This document shows, one piece after another, positions 44,515-52,791 of a DNA stretch of 64,000 nt. Origin of the DNA: Amaricoccus macauensis (lineage in GTDB: Bacteria; Pseudomonadota; Alphaproteobacteria; Rhodobacterales; Rhodobacteraceae); assembly GCF_014201905.1 (NCBI RefSeq), contig NZ_JACHFM010000002.1, positions 558,001 to 622,000 of the forward strand. Direction: 5' to 3'. Each line of letters opens with the position of its first letter. Positions within the stretch are counted from its first letter, which is position 1. The notes under the pieces were generated by a model. That model was not told the origin of the DNA. It made no database searches and was given only the letters and a program-made list of their open reading frames with translations. Made by a program: the position numbers and the translations under genes.

Positions 44515-45473
44515 GCCGCCTTGCGGGCTGCCGAGGGAGGCAGCCCGTACTCCCGGCGAAACGCGCGGGACAGCGCCGAGATGGATGAGAAGCCCGTCCG
44601 CTCGGCGACATCCACCATGGGAAGGCGGGTGTCGAGCACCAGACGGCGCGCCGCCTTGAGGCGCAGCGCGAGGTAGTAGGCGCCCGGCGAGGCGCTGACC
44701 GCCTCGCGAAACAGCGTCTCGAGCCGTCGGGTCGAGACGCCGCTCCGGCGCGCGATGGCGCTGACCGGAAGCGGCTGGTCGAGATGCGCTTCCATCACCC
44801 GGATCGCCGCCGCAACGCGGGGCTCGCTCTCGCGCAGGCGACCGAGCGAAACGAGCGGCTGCGCTTCCGATGAGGCGCGGGTCTCGTCGTAGACATAGAG
44901 GCTCGCCACATCGAGCGCGGTCGAAAGTCCCTGGCGCGCGCGGACCAGCGCCAGCATCAGGTCGAGCGCCGGCATTGCCCCGCCAGCGGTGAAGACCGGT
45001 CCGTCGATCACCCAGCGATCGGGCCGCACGTCCGCCAGCGGAAAGCGCGCGGCGAACTCCTCCAGATCCTCCCAGTGCGTCGTTGCCGCCCGGCCATCGA
45101 GCAGGCCCGCAAGGCCGAGCACCCACGCCCCGCCCTCGAAGCCTCCGACCATCGTGGCGTGCCGCGCGCCGGTGCGGAAGGCGCGAAGCACGGGCCGGGT
45201 CGCGTGGTGCAGCACGTTGAAGGCCGCCAGCACCACCAGCGCATCGCGCCGGCGTGCGGGATCGAACGCACCGTGCACCGGGATCGGCATGCCGCCGCTC
45301 GTGACGGGCTGGGAGCCGTCGAGGGAGACGATCTCCCAGCGATAGATCTCGCGCGCCGCGACCCGGTTTGCCGCGCGCAACGGATCGACCGTGGCGGCGA
45401 GCGTCATGAGCGACGCTTCGGGCAGGACGAGAAGCGTGATCGAGAGGGGATCCAGCGATGGGGTGAAGAGCAT
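44496..45473 (-). CDS. cdhR: GlxA/CdhR-type AraC-family regulator
   Basis: A 325-residue activator with an N-terminal DJ-1/glutamine-amidotransferase-like domain (LSITLLVLPEASLMTLAATV, ATMVGGFEGGAWVLGLAGLL) and a C-terminal AraC HTH (VSAIARRSGVSTRRLETLF, VADVAERTGFSS-type VDVAERTGFSSISAL). This architecture and the neighbours fit CdhR, which activates carnitine catabolism in Pseudomonas. It is divergent from the BKACE gene and overlaps caiX by 19 nt at the 3' ends. The ATG is at MLFTPSL. Confidence 0.85.
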   Translation of the reverse strand: MLFTPSLDPLSITLLVLPEASLMTLAATVDPLRAANRVAAREIYRWEIVSLDGSQPVTSGGMPIPVHGAFDPARRRDALVVLAAFNVLHHATRPVLRAFRTGARHATMVGGFEGGAWVLGLAGLLDGRAATTHWEDLEEFAARFPLADVRPDRWVIDGPVFTAGGAMPALDLMLALVRARQGLSTALDVASLYVYDETRASSEAQPLVSLGRLRESEPRVAAAIRVMEAHLDQPLPVSAIARRSGVSTRRLETLFREAVSASPGAYYLALRLKAARRLVLDTRLPMVDVAERTGFSSISALSRAFRREYGLPPSAARKAAQRPSP

Positions 45474-45574
45474 GGTGGTTCGCTCTCTGCAAAGCCAACT
45501 GCGCCTGAAGTCAAATAGTGTCGGGCCGGCAGCGTCAAGGTCCATCCAGCACTTCCAGAAGAGGAGCGGCTCCC

Positions 45575-46480
45575 ATGCCGTTGACGCCAAACCGGGACGT
45601 CTTCATTACCTGCGCCGTGACCGGCTCGGGCGACACCACCTCGCGCTCGGACAAGGTGCCGGTGACACCGGCCGAGATCGCCGCCGCCGCGATCGAGGCC
45701 GCGGAGGCGGGCGCCGCGATTGCCCATATCCATGTGCGCGACCCCGAGACCGGCAAGGGCGCGCGTGACCCGAAGCTCTACGCCGAGGTCGTCGAGCGGA
45801 TCCGCGACTCCGGCGTCGACGTGGTGCTGAACCTGACGGCCGGCATGGGCGGCGATCTCGTGCTCGGCTCGACCGAGGCGCCGTTTCCGCCGGATCCCTC
45901 CGGTACCGACATGGTCGGCGCAACCGAGCGGCTCGCGCATGTGGCCGAGCTTCTGCCCGAGATCTGCACCCTCGACTGCGGCACGATGAACTTCGGCGAG
46001 GGCGACTACGTGATGACGAACACGCCCGCCATGTTGAAGGCGATGGCGCGACAGATCCAGGCGCTCGGCGTGCGGCCGGAGATCGAGGTCTTCGACACCG
46101 GGCACCTGCTGCTGGCGCAGTGGCTGAAGGCGCAGGGGGTGATCGACGATCCGGTCATGATCCAGCTCTGCATGGGCATCCCGTGGGGGGCCCCCGACGA
46201 CATCGGCACCTTGAAGGCAATCGTCGACAACGTGCCCCGGGACTGGACCTTCTCGGCGTTCTCGATCGGCCGCAACCAGCTGCCCTACGCCGCGCTCGCG
46301 GTGCTTGCCGGCGGCAACCTCCGGGTGGGTCTCGAAGACAATCTCTGGCTCGGCAAGGGCGAACTCGCCACCAACGGTGCGCTGGTGACGCGCGCGGCGG
46401 ACATCGTGCGCGGCATGGGCTCGCGGCTGCTGACGCCCGCCGAGGTCCGGGCCAATCTGAAACTCGAGCGCAGGTGGTAA
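45575..46480 (+). CDS. Beta-keto acid cleavage enzyme (3-dehydrocarnitine; BKACE/DUF849)
   Basis: A zinc-dependent TIM-barrel enzyme of 301 residues that cleaves 3-dehydrocarnitine with acetyl-CoA to betainyl-CoA and acetoacetate. Metal-binding His residues are in AAIAHIHVRDP; the substrate/CoA region is FDTGHLLLAQWL and the C-terminal VGLEDNLWL motif is typical of DUF849. The ATG at 45575 has GAGGAG 9 nt upstream. Carnitine specificity is inferred from the adjacent dehydrogenase-thioesterase. Confidence 0.9.
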   Translation: MPLTPNRDVFITCAVTGSGDTTSRSDKVPVTPAEIAAAAIEAAEAGAAIAHIHVRDPETGKGARDPKLYAEVVERIRDSGVDVVLNLTAGMGGDLVLGSTEAPFPPDPSGTDMVGATERLAHVAELLPEICTLDCGTMNFGEGDYVMTNTPAMLKAMARQIQALGVRPEIEVFDTGHLLLAQWLKAQGVIDDPVMIQLCMGIPWGAPDDIGTLKAIVDNVPRDWTFSAFSIGRNQLPYAALAVLAGGNLRVGLEDNLWLGKGELATNGALVTRAADIVRGMGSRLLTPAEVRANLKLERRW

Positions 46481-46485
46481 GCGGA

Positions 46486-47967
46486 ATGCAGGAAAACCTC
46501 CCCAGGAAGGCCGCCTGCATCGGCGGCGGCGTGATTGGCGCAGGCTGGGTCGCGCGGCTGCTTCTCGCCGGGGTCGACGTATCGGTCTTCGACCCTGCTC
46601 CGGACGCGGAACGGGTGGTGCGCGAAGTGCTGGCGAACGCCGAGCACGCGACCGCGCGGCTCATCTCCGCGCCGTTGCCGCCGCAAGGCACGCTGAGCTT
46701 CGCGTCGAGCATCGAGGCGGCAGTCGAGGGTGCGGATTTCATCCAGGAAAGCGTGCCGGAGCGGCTCGACCTGAAGCGCCGGATTCTCGGAGCGATCGAC
46801 GCCGCAGCGCCTGCGGATGCGCTCATCGGCTCGTCGACCTCGGGACTGCTGCCCACGGACCTGCAGGCCGAGATGTCCCATCCCGGGCGGCTCTTCGTGG
46901 CGCATCCGTTCAACCCGGTCTACCTGCTGCCGCTCGTCGAGCTGGTGGCTGGCGGGCGTACCGCGCCCGAGAGCATGGAGCGCGCCGTGGCGCTCTACGG
47001 CGCCATCGGCATGAAGCCGGTGGTGATCCGCCGGGAGATCGAGGCCTTCGTGGGCGACCGCCTGCTTGAGGCGCTGTGGCGTGAGGCGCTGTGGCTCGTC
47101 AACGACGACGTCGCGACGACCGAGGAGATCGACGACATCATCCGCTATTCGTTCGGCCTTCGCTGGGCGCAGATGGGCCTCTTCGAGACCTATCGCATCG
47201 CCGGCGGCGAGCCGGGGATGCGTCACTTCCTCGCCCAGTTCGGCCCGGCGCTGAAATGGCCGTGGACGAAGCTCATGGACGTGCCGGACCTCGACGACGC
47301 ATTCATCGAGAAGATCGCCAGCCAGTCGGACGAGCAGGCACAGGGCCGCGGGGTGCGGACGCTCGAACGCATCCGCGACGACAACCTCGTCGGGATCATC
47401 CGCGCGCTTGCGGCGGAGCAGGGCGGCAAGGGCTGGGGAGCGGGAGCGCTCCTGCGGGAGCACGAGGCGCGGCTTCGTGCGGCAGCGGAGCCAGCGCCAG
47501 CCGGGGAGCCGCTTCGCCTGATGGAGGGCGAGGTCGACGCGGCGTGGATCGACTACAACGGCCACATGACCGAAAGCCGCTACCTGCAGGTCTTCGGGGA
47601 GACGACCGACGCGCTGCTTGCCCGGATCGGCGCGGGGGCGGACTATGTGGCGGGCGGGCGGAGCTTCTACACCGTCGAGACCCACATCCGCCATCTCAGC
47701 GAGACGAAGCAGGGCGAGGCGTTCCACACCACGACGCAGATCCTCGGCACCGACGCGAAGCGCATCCGTGTCATGCACCGCTTCCACGGCGGCGACGGGA
47801 CGCTGCGCGCCACGGCGGAGCAGATGCTGCTGCACGTGGACATGGGTGCCGGGCGCGCGTCACGCGCCACGCCGGAGGTGCTTGAGGCGATCGCGGCTAT
47901 CGCCGGGCCGCAGCGGGCGCTGCCGATCCCGCCGGAGGCCGGGCGGGGGATTTCGGATCTGCGGTAG
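46486..47967 (+). CDS. Carnitine 3-dehydrogenase fused to a thioesterase
   Basis: A 493-residue two-domain enzyme. The N-terminal part (about 1-320) is an NAD-dependent 3-hydroxyacyl dehydrogenase: Rossmann motif CIGGGVIGAGWVARLL, SSTSGLLPTDL and HPFNPVYLLPLVE. It oxidises L-carnitine to 3-dehydrocarnitine. The C-terminal part (about 345-490) is a hotdog thioesterase (AAWIDYNGHMTESRYLQVFG), likely hydrolysing betainyl-CoA to glycine betaine. Together with BKACE it converts carnitine to betaine. It starts 5 bp after the BKACE stop. Confidence 0.92.
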   Translation: MQENLPRKAACIGGGVIGAGWVARLLLAGVDVSVFDPAPDAERVVREVLANAEHATARLISAPLPPQGTLSFASSIEAAVEGADFIQESVPERLDLKRRILGAIDAAAPADALIGSSTSGLLPTDLQAEMSHPGRLFVAHPFNPVYLLPLVELVAGGRTAPESMERAVALYGAIGMKPVVIRREIEAFVGDRLLEALWREALWLVNDDVATTEEIDDIIRYSFGLRWAQMGLFETYRIAGGEPGMRHFLAQFGPALKWPWTKLMDVPDLDDAFIEKIASQSDEQAQGRGVRTLERIRDDNLVGIIRALAAEQGGKGWGAGALLREHEARLRAAAEPAPAGEPLRLMEGEVDAAWIDYNGHMTESRYLQVFGETTDALLARIGAGADYVAGGRSFYTVETHIRHLSETKQGEAFHTTTQILGTDAKRIRVMHRFHGGDGTLRATAEQMLLHVDMGAGRASRATPEVLEAIAAIAGPQRALPIPPEAGRGISDLR

Positions 47968-48013
47968 GGACGACTCGATCCCGGGCCTCGAAGGGGCAGC
48001 TTCGGACGTCGCC

Positions 48014-49519
48014 TCAGGCCTTCAGCCAGCCCGTCAGGTGATCGCCCAGCCGCAGCGCGAGCTGGGTGATCGTGTAGGTCGGGTTGGCATGTCCGGTGGT
48101 GGCAAAGACGCTCGACCCGCCGATGAAGAGGTTCGCGAGGTCGTGGACCTTGCAGTCGGCGTCGACGACCCCGGTCTTCGGATCGTCCGACATGCGCGTG
48201 GTGCACATGTGATGCTTGCCGCCCACCTCCTCGTCCGGGAACAGCGGGAACTCCGGCGGGTCCTGCAGGAGCCATGGCCGGATCCGGGCACGGCCGATCT
48301 GCTGTTCCGCGAGATGCGCCGCGAACGACTTCGCGGCGGTCCGCATCGTGTGGATGTCGAGGTCGGTCAGCCGCCAGTCGAGCCGCACCCGCCGCAGGCC
48401 GAAGGCGTCGCGCTCGTCGCCGAGCATCACGCGGCTCTCCGGATTCTGCTGCTGCTCCTGCGCCATGCGCATGGATGCGGTTTGCGGCGAGGGCGAGCCG
48501 AGAAGCGTGCGCTCGGTCGCGGTCAGATCCACCGCGGAATCGCGGACGCGCTGGCGGAGATGGATGGCGAACTCCTCGTCGGTGATCTGCTCACCGACCA
48601 GCGATGGCAGGTCTGACGGCTCGATCCAGCCGGGTTCGAGCCGCATCCCGAAGTTCAGGCATTTCGCGTCCAGCATGAAAGTCTCGAACGGCGAGTAGAA
48701 CTCGCGCTCGAGCAACAGCGTCTGCAGCACCACGTCGCCGACGACATAGTGCGGGTGATCGCAGAAGCAGCGACCGACCATGCCCGTGCGGTTGCCCAGG
48801 CCCTCGTGCATCTGGCTGTCGAAATTCAGCAGCAGCCGCGCGTTCTCGATGCCGCCGCAGCAGAGCGCATAGGCGCGGGCAGCGACGGTGAAGCCGGTGT
48901 CTGCCGGGTCGTAGTTGCGGAAGACCGCGCCCGTGACCCGCGAGAGCACCCCGTCGAGTTGCAGGTCGACGAGGTTCGCGTTGAGGACGAGCGTGATGCG
49001 ATCGGACGCGGCGATCTCGTCGCGATACTTCTCGCCGAAGCGGGTGGGTGCGCTGAAGCGGAACTGGAAGCGCCGGAAGATGTACTCGTTTTCCTTCATC
49101 GGCAGGTCCGGCGCCTCGGTCGCCGACGGCAGATCGAGGATGCGGTCCGCCTCGGCGCGATAGGGATCGAGGTCGAGCTGGGCGATCGGCCAGCCGCTCA
49201 TCGGGTGGAACGGTCTCGGCTCGAAGTCATAGAGATCGAGAGCCCGCGACCAGCCGCCCCAGTGGTTCGAGGTGCCGCCAAAGTAGCGCAGCCGCGCGGT
49301 TTCGAGCTCGAAGTAATCCCGTCCGACATTCTCGCCGCGATAGACGTCCTGGGACTCCTCGGTGATGTCGAAGCCGCCGGCCTCCATGAGCGCCACCGTG
49401 GCCCCGGCATTCGCCAGCCGTCGCGCGAGCGTGATGCCGGCGGGGCCGGCGCCGATGACGCACACGTCGAAGCTCTCGGGGAGCTGGCTGCGATCGAGGG
49501 TGGCGGCATCAAGAATCAT
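48014..49519 (-). CDS. GMC-family FAD-dependent oxidoreductase
   Basis: A 501-residue flavoprotein. The FAD motif CVIGAGPAGITLARRL opens the protein and the GMC C-terminal block (GGKHHMCTTRMS, NLFIGGSSVFATTGHANPT) carries the active-site His and Asn. It lacks the standard choline-dehydrogenase middle signature and looks closer to the fructose or gluconate dehydrogenase branch. No signal peptide is seen. Substrate unknown; convergent with the carnitine genes. Confidence 0.85.
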   Translation of the reverse strand: MILDAATLDRSQLPESFDVCVIGAGPAGITLARRLANAGATVALMEAGGFDITEESQDVYRGENVGRDYFELETARLRYFGGTSNHWGGWSRALDLYDFEPRPFHPMSGWPIAQLDLDPYRAEADRILDLPSATEAPDLPMKENEYIFRRFQFRFSAPTRFGEKYRDEIAASDRITLVLNANLVDLQLDGVLSRVTGAVFRNYDPADTGFTVAARAYALCCGGIENARLLLNFDSQMHEGLGNRTGMVGRCFCDHPHYVVGDVVLQTLLLEREFYSPFETFMLDAKCLNFGMRLEPGWIEPSDLPSLVGEQITDEEFAIHLRQRVRDSAVDLTATERTLLGSPSPQTASMRMAQEQQQNPESRVMLGDERDAFGLRRVRLDWRLTDLDIHTMRTAAKSFAAHLAEQQIGRARIRPWLLQDPPEFPLFPDEEVGGKHHMCTTRMSDDPKTGVVDADCKVHDLANLFIGGSSVFATTGHANPTYTITQLALRLGDHLTGWLKA

Positions 49520-49779
49520 GATGTAATTCCAAGGTCATGGGCAATTGGACTGGCGTTGCCGCCAAGAGCTGCCGGCGCGCGAGATTTAGGGCAAGTCGCG
49601 AAGGGAGCCCAGAGGAAACGCGCGGCATGACCTCACGGACGCGTTTTCCGGCTGGTCTCCGCCCGTGCAGTTCTGGCATCGGGGAAGTGCGTGCGCCAAG
49701 CCGACCCGGTCAGCCGGACCAGAGGTCTGCACGCGACAGTTGGCAGATGGCCGGGCGGAACCGGTCCCGGGAGGTGCGT
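49520..49779. other. Divergent spacer between GMC oxidoreductase and LysR genes
   Basis: A 260-bp spacer that must hold promoters for both genes. No clear boxes, repeats, hairpins or RNA genes are visible. The long forward reading frame through it has no ribosome site or recognisable sequence. Confidence 0.4.
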
Positions 49780-50715
49780 TTGGACATTCGGCAGCTGCGC
49801 TATCTGATCGCCCTCGTCCGGGAGGAGCACTTCACGCGCGCGGCCGAAGCCTGTCACGTCACCCAGCCGACGCTCTCGGGCCGGATCCGGGCACTGGAGG
49901 AGGAGCTTGGCCTTGCCATCGTCGAGCGCGGCCAGCGCTACCACGGCCTGACGCCCGAGGGGGAGCGGGTTTATCGCTGGGCGCTGAAGATCGTCGAGGA
50001 CGTCGATGCCCTGACCGCTGATGTCGCCATGCTCGCCGCCGAGCCGCGTGGCCGCATGACGCTCGGGGTCATTCCCTCGGCGCTGCCGCTCAGCGCGGCG
50101 CTCACCGGTCGGGTGAACGCGCGCTACCCCGGGGTGGCCTTCGAGATCCGCTCCATGACCTCGCGACAGGTCTTGCAGGCGGTCGAGGACTTCCAGATCG
50201 ACGCGGGTCTCACCTATCTCGGCAACGAGCCGGTGCCGGTCGGCCGGACATGGCCGCTCTATCGCGAGGACTATCGCCTGTTCGTTCGCGCCGACCACGT
50301 GCTCGCCGATCGCGCAACGGTGAGCTGGGCCGAGGCGGCGGCGCACCCGCTCGCGGCGCTCACGTCCGACATGCAGAACCGCCGCATCATCGACGCGGCT
50401 TTCCTCGAAGCCGGTGCGGCGGTCGAGCCGATGGTGGAGAGCAACTCCGTCGTGGCGCTCTGTTCGCAGATCCTGACCGGACGCGTCGCCTGCGTGCTGC
50501 CGGGGTCGTTCCGCGGCATCCTCGGGCCGGGGGTCGCGGCGCCGCGGCTGGTGGAGCCGGAGGTGACCCATGCGGTCGGGCTGGTGGCGCTCGCCCCGGA
50601 CCCGGAGCCGGTGCTGCTCGCCGCGTTGCGCGAGGCGGCCTTGGGGCTTACGTCCGGATTCATCGACGAGGGCGATGATCTAATAGGATCTGGCAATTTG
50701 CAGGGACGGGAGTAG
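49780..50715 (+). CDS. LysR-type regulator of formate dehydrogenase
   Basis: A 311-residue LysR protein, HTH in IRQLRYLIALVREEHFTRAA and TQPTLSGRIRALEEELG, with an effector domain. The TTG at 49780 is chosen as start because GGGAGG lies 5 nt upstream and MDIRQLRYL is the usual LysR opening; an ATG at 49747 has no ribosome site. It directly precedes fdsGBA and is probably their regulator, as in other proteobacteria. Confidence 0.85.
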   Translation: MDIRQLRYLIALVREEHFTRAAEACHVTQPTLSGRIRALEEELGLAIVERGQRYHGLTPEGERVYRWALKIVEDVDALTADVAMLAAEPRGRMTLGVIPSALPLSAALTGRVNARYPGVAFEIRSMTSRQVLQAVEDFQIDAGLTYLGNEPVPVGRTWPLYREDYRLFVRADHVLADRATVSWAEAAAHPLAALTSDMQNRRIIDAAFLEAGAAVEPMVESNSVVALCSQILTGRVACVLPGSFRGILGPGVAAPRLVEPEVTHAVGLVALAPDPEPVLLAALREAALGLTSGFIDEGDDLIGSGNLQGRE

Positions 50716-50766
50716 AGGACTACATTTCCTCAAACGGCCTTGAAAGCCGTCGGGAGGAGCAAGCAT

Positions 50767-51237
50767 ATGCCCGAGCCAGCGAGCCCGCAGGTTGAGCACG
50801 CCATCGCCGTCTGCGCCGCGCACGGCAACGCAGCGTCCGAGCTTATCGAGATTCTGCACGACATTCAGGATGAGGCCGGTTGCGTCGCCGAGGAGACGTT
50901 GCCGGCGATTGCCAAGGCGCTGAACCTCGCACGCGCCGAGGTCCACGGCGTCATGAGCTTCTACCACGACTTCCGCCGGGCGCCGGCGGGCCGGGTGCGG
51001 GTGCAGCTCTGCCGGGCGGAGTCGTGCCAGTCTCGCGGTGCCTCGGCGCTGATCGAGGATTTCTGTGCGCGGCACGACGTCGCACTCGGGCAGACCTCGC
51101 GGGACGGGATGCTGACGGTCGAGGCGGTTTATTGCCTTGGCAACTGCGCGCTGTCGCCGGCGGCAATGGTGAACGGGCGCCTCGTCGGACGGGCCGACGT
51201 CGCCCGGCTCGACGCGCTGGTGGCGGAGGCACGCTGA
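50767..51237 (+). CDS. fdsG: NAD-dependent formate dehydrogenase gamma subunit
   Basis: A 156-residue NuoE-like subunit with a thioredoxin-like [2Fe-2S] domain. Cluster cysteines are in LCRAESCQSRGA and VYCLGNCALSP. It passes electrons within the FdsGBA complex. The ATG has GGGAGGAG upstream. It overlaps fdsB by TGATG. Confidence 0.92.
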   Translation: MPEPASPQVEHAIAVCAAHGNAASELIEILHDIQDEAGCVAEETLPAIAKALNLARAEVHGVMSFYHDFRRAPAGRVRVQLCRAESCQSRGASALIEDFCARHDVALGQTSRDGMLTVEAVYCLGNCALSPAAMVNGRLVGRADVARLDALVAEAR

Positions 51238-52781
51238 TGCGGATTTATGTTCCTGCCGATTCCGCGGCACTTTCTGTCGGTGCCGACGAGACGGCGGCCG
51301 CCGTCGACGCGGCCATCGCCGCCCGCGGCCTCGACGCGACGCTCGTGCGCAACGGCTCGCGCGGCATGTTCTGGCTCGAGCCGCTGGTGGAGGCCGAGAC
51401 GCCCGCCGGACGGATCGCCTTCGGACCGGTGACGGCCGGAGACGTGGACTCGGTGATCGGTGCGATCGTCGACGGGACTGCGCATCCGCTGGCGCTCGGG
51501 CTGACCGAGGAGATCCCGTATCTGAAGAATCAGGAGCGGCTGACGTTCGAGCGGGTGGGGGTCACCGACCCGTTGAGCCTCGCCGACTACGAGGCCCACG
51601 GTGGGCTCGCCGGGCTCCGCGCCGCGCTCGGCATGGACGGGGCGGCGATCTGCAAGGAAGTCCTCGACAGCGGCCTGCGCGGTCGTGGCGGCGCCGGCTT
51701 CCCGGCCGGCATCAAGTGGAAGACCGTGCACGACCTACCCGAGGGGCAGAAGTACATCTGCTGCAACGGAGACGAGGGCGACAGCGGCACCTTCGCCGAC
51801 CGGATGATCTTCGAGGGTGATCCGTTCCTGCTGATCGAGGGCATGGTGATCGCCGGCATCGCGGTCGGGGCGACCGAGGGCTATCTCTACATCCGCTCGG
51901 AATACCCGCGCTCGATCGAGGTCATGAAGCGCGCGGTCGCGATCATGGAAGCGGCCGGCTGGCTCGGCGCCAACGTCGGCGGCTCGGGCCGCACGTTCTG
52001 GCTGAAGGTCCGCCGAGGCGCCGGAGCCTATATCTGCGGCGAGGAAAGCTCGATGCTCGAAAGCATCGAGGGCAAGCGCGGCACGGTTCGTTCTAAGCCG
52101 CCGATCCCGGCGATCTCCGGGCTCTTCGGGCGGCCGACGGTCATCAACAACGTCCTGACGCTCGCCGCCGTGCCGCTTATCATGGACAAGGGCGCGCAGT
52201 TCTATCGCGACTACGGCATGGGCCGCTCCACCGGAACGCTGCCCTTCCAGCTCGCGGGCAACATCGCCCGTGGGGGCCTCGTGGAGAAGGCGTTCGGCGT
52301 CACGCTGCGCGAGCTCGTCGAGGACTTCGGTGGCGGCACCGCGAGCGGCCGGCCGTTCCGCACGGCGCAGGTGGGCGGCCCGCTTGGCGCCTACGTCTCG
52401 GCCGGGATGCTCGACCTGCCGATGGACTACGAGACTTTCGCCGAGAACGGTGCGATGGTGGGCCATGGCGGGATCGTCGTTTTTGACGACACCGTGGACA
52501 TGGGTGCAATGGCGCGCTTTGCCTTCGAGTTCTGCGAGATCGAGAGCTGCGGCAAGTGTACGCCCTGCCGGGTCGGCGCGGTGCGCGGCAAGGAAACCGT
52601 GGAGAAGATCCTGCGCGGCGAGGACGTGGCGAAGAACGTCGCGCTCGTCGAGGACCTCTGCGAGGTGATGCGCGACGGCTCGCTCTGCGCCATGGGCGGC
52701 CTGACCCCGATGCCGGTGCTCTCGGCCCTGAAGCTGTTCCCGGAGGACTTCGACCGGGCGCCCAAGCTGGCGGCGGAATGA
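51237..52781 (+). CDS. fdsB: NAD-dependent formate dehydrogenase beta subunit
   Basis: A 514-residue NuoF-like diaphorase subunit that binds FMN and NAD and reduces NAD+. The N-terminal part is a thioredoxin-like extension; then GRGGAGFPAGIKWKTV and CNGDEGDSGTF (FMN/NAD site) and the [4Fe-4S] motif ESCGKCTPCRVG with a later Cys in GSLCAMGG. Coupled to fdsG, 10 bp before fdsA. Confidence 0.93.
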   Translation: MRIYVPADSAALSVGADETAAAVDAAIAARGLDATLVRNGSRGMFWLEPLVEAETPAGRIAFGPVTAGDVDSVIGAIVDGTAHPLALGLTEEIPYLKNQERLTFERVGVTDPLSLADYEAHGGLAGLRAALGMDGAAICKEVLDSGLRGRGGAGFPAGIKWKTVHDLPEGQKYICCNGDEGDSGTFADRMIFEGDPFLLIEGMVIAGIAVGATEGYLYIRSEYPRSIEVMKRAVAIMEAAGWLGANVGGSGRTFWLKVRRGAGAYICGEESSMLESIEGKRGTVRSKPPIPAISGLFGRPTVINNVLTLAAVPLIMDKGAQFYRDYGMGRSTGTLPFQLAGNIARGGLVEKAFGVTLRELVEDFGGGTASGRPFRTAQVGGPLGAYVSAGMLDLPMDYETFAENGAMVGHGGIVVFDDTVDMGAMARFAFEFCEIESCGKCTPCRVGAVRGKETVEKILRGEDVAKNVALVEDLCEVMRDGSLCAMGGLTPMPVLSALKLFPEDFDRAPKLAAE

Positions 52782-52791
52782 GGAGACGGAC

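Noticed and set aside
50685-50712. Sigma-54 promoter (TGGCA...TGC) upstream of fdsG
   Set aside because: The spacing between GG and GC is too short for a -24/-12 element, and the sequence lies at the end of the LysR coding region.
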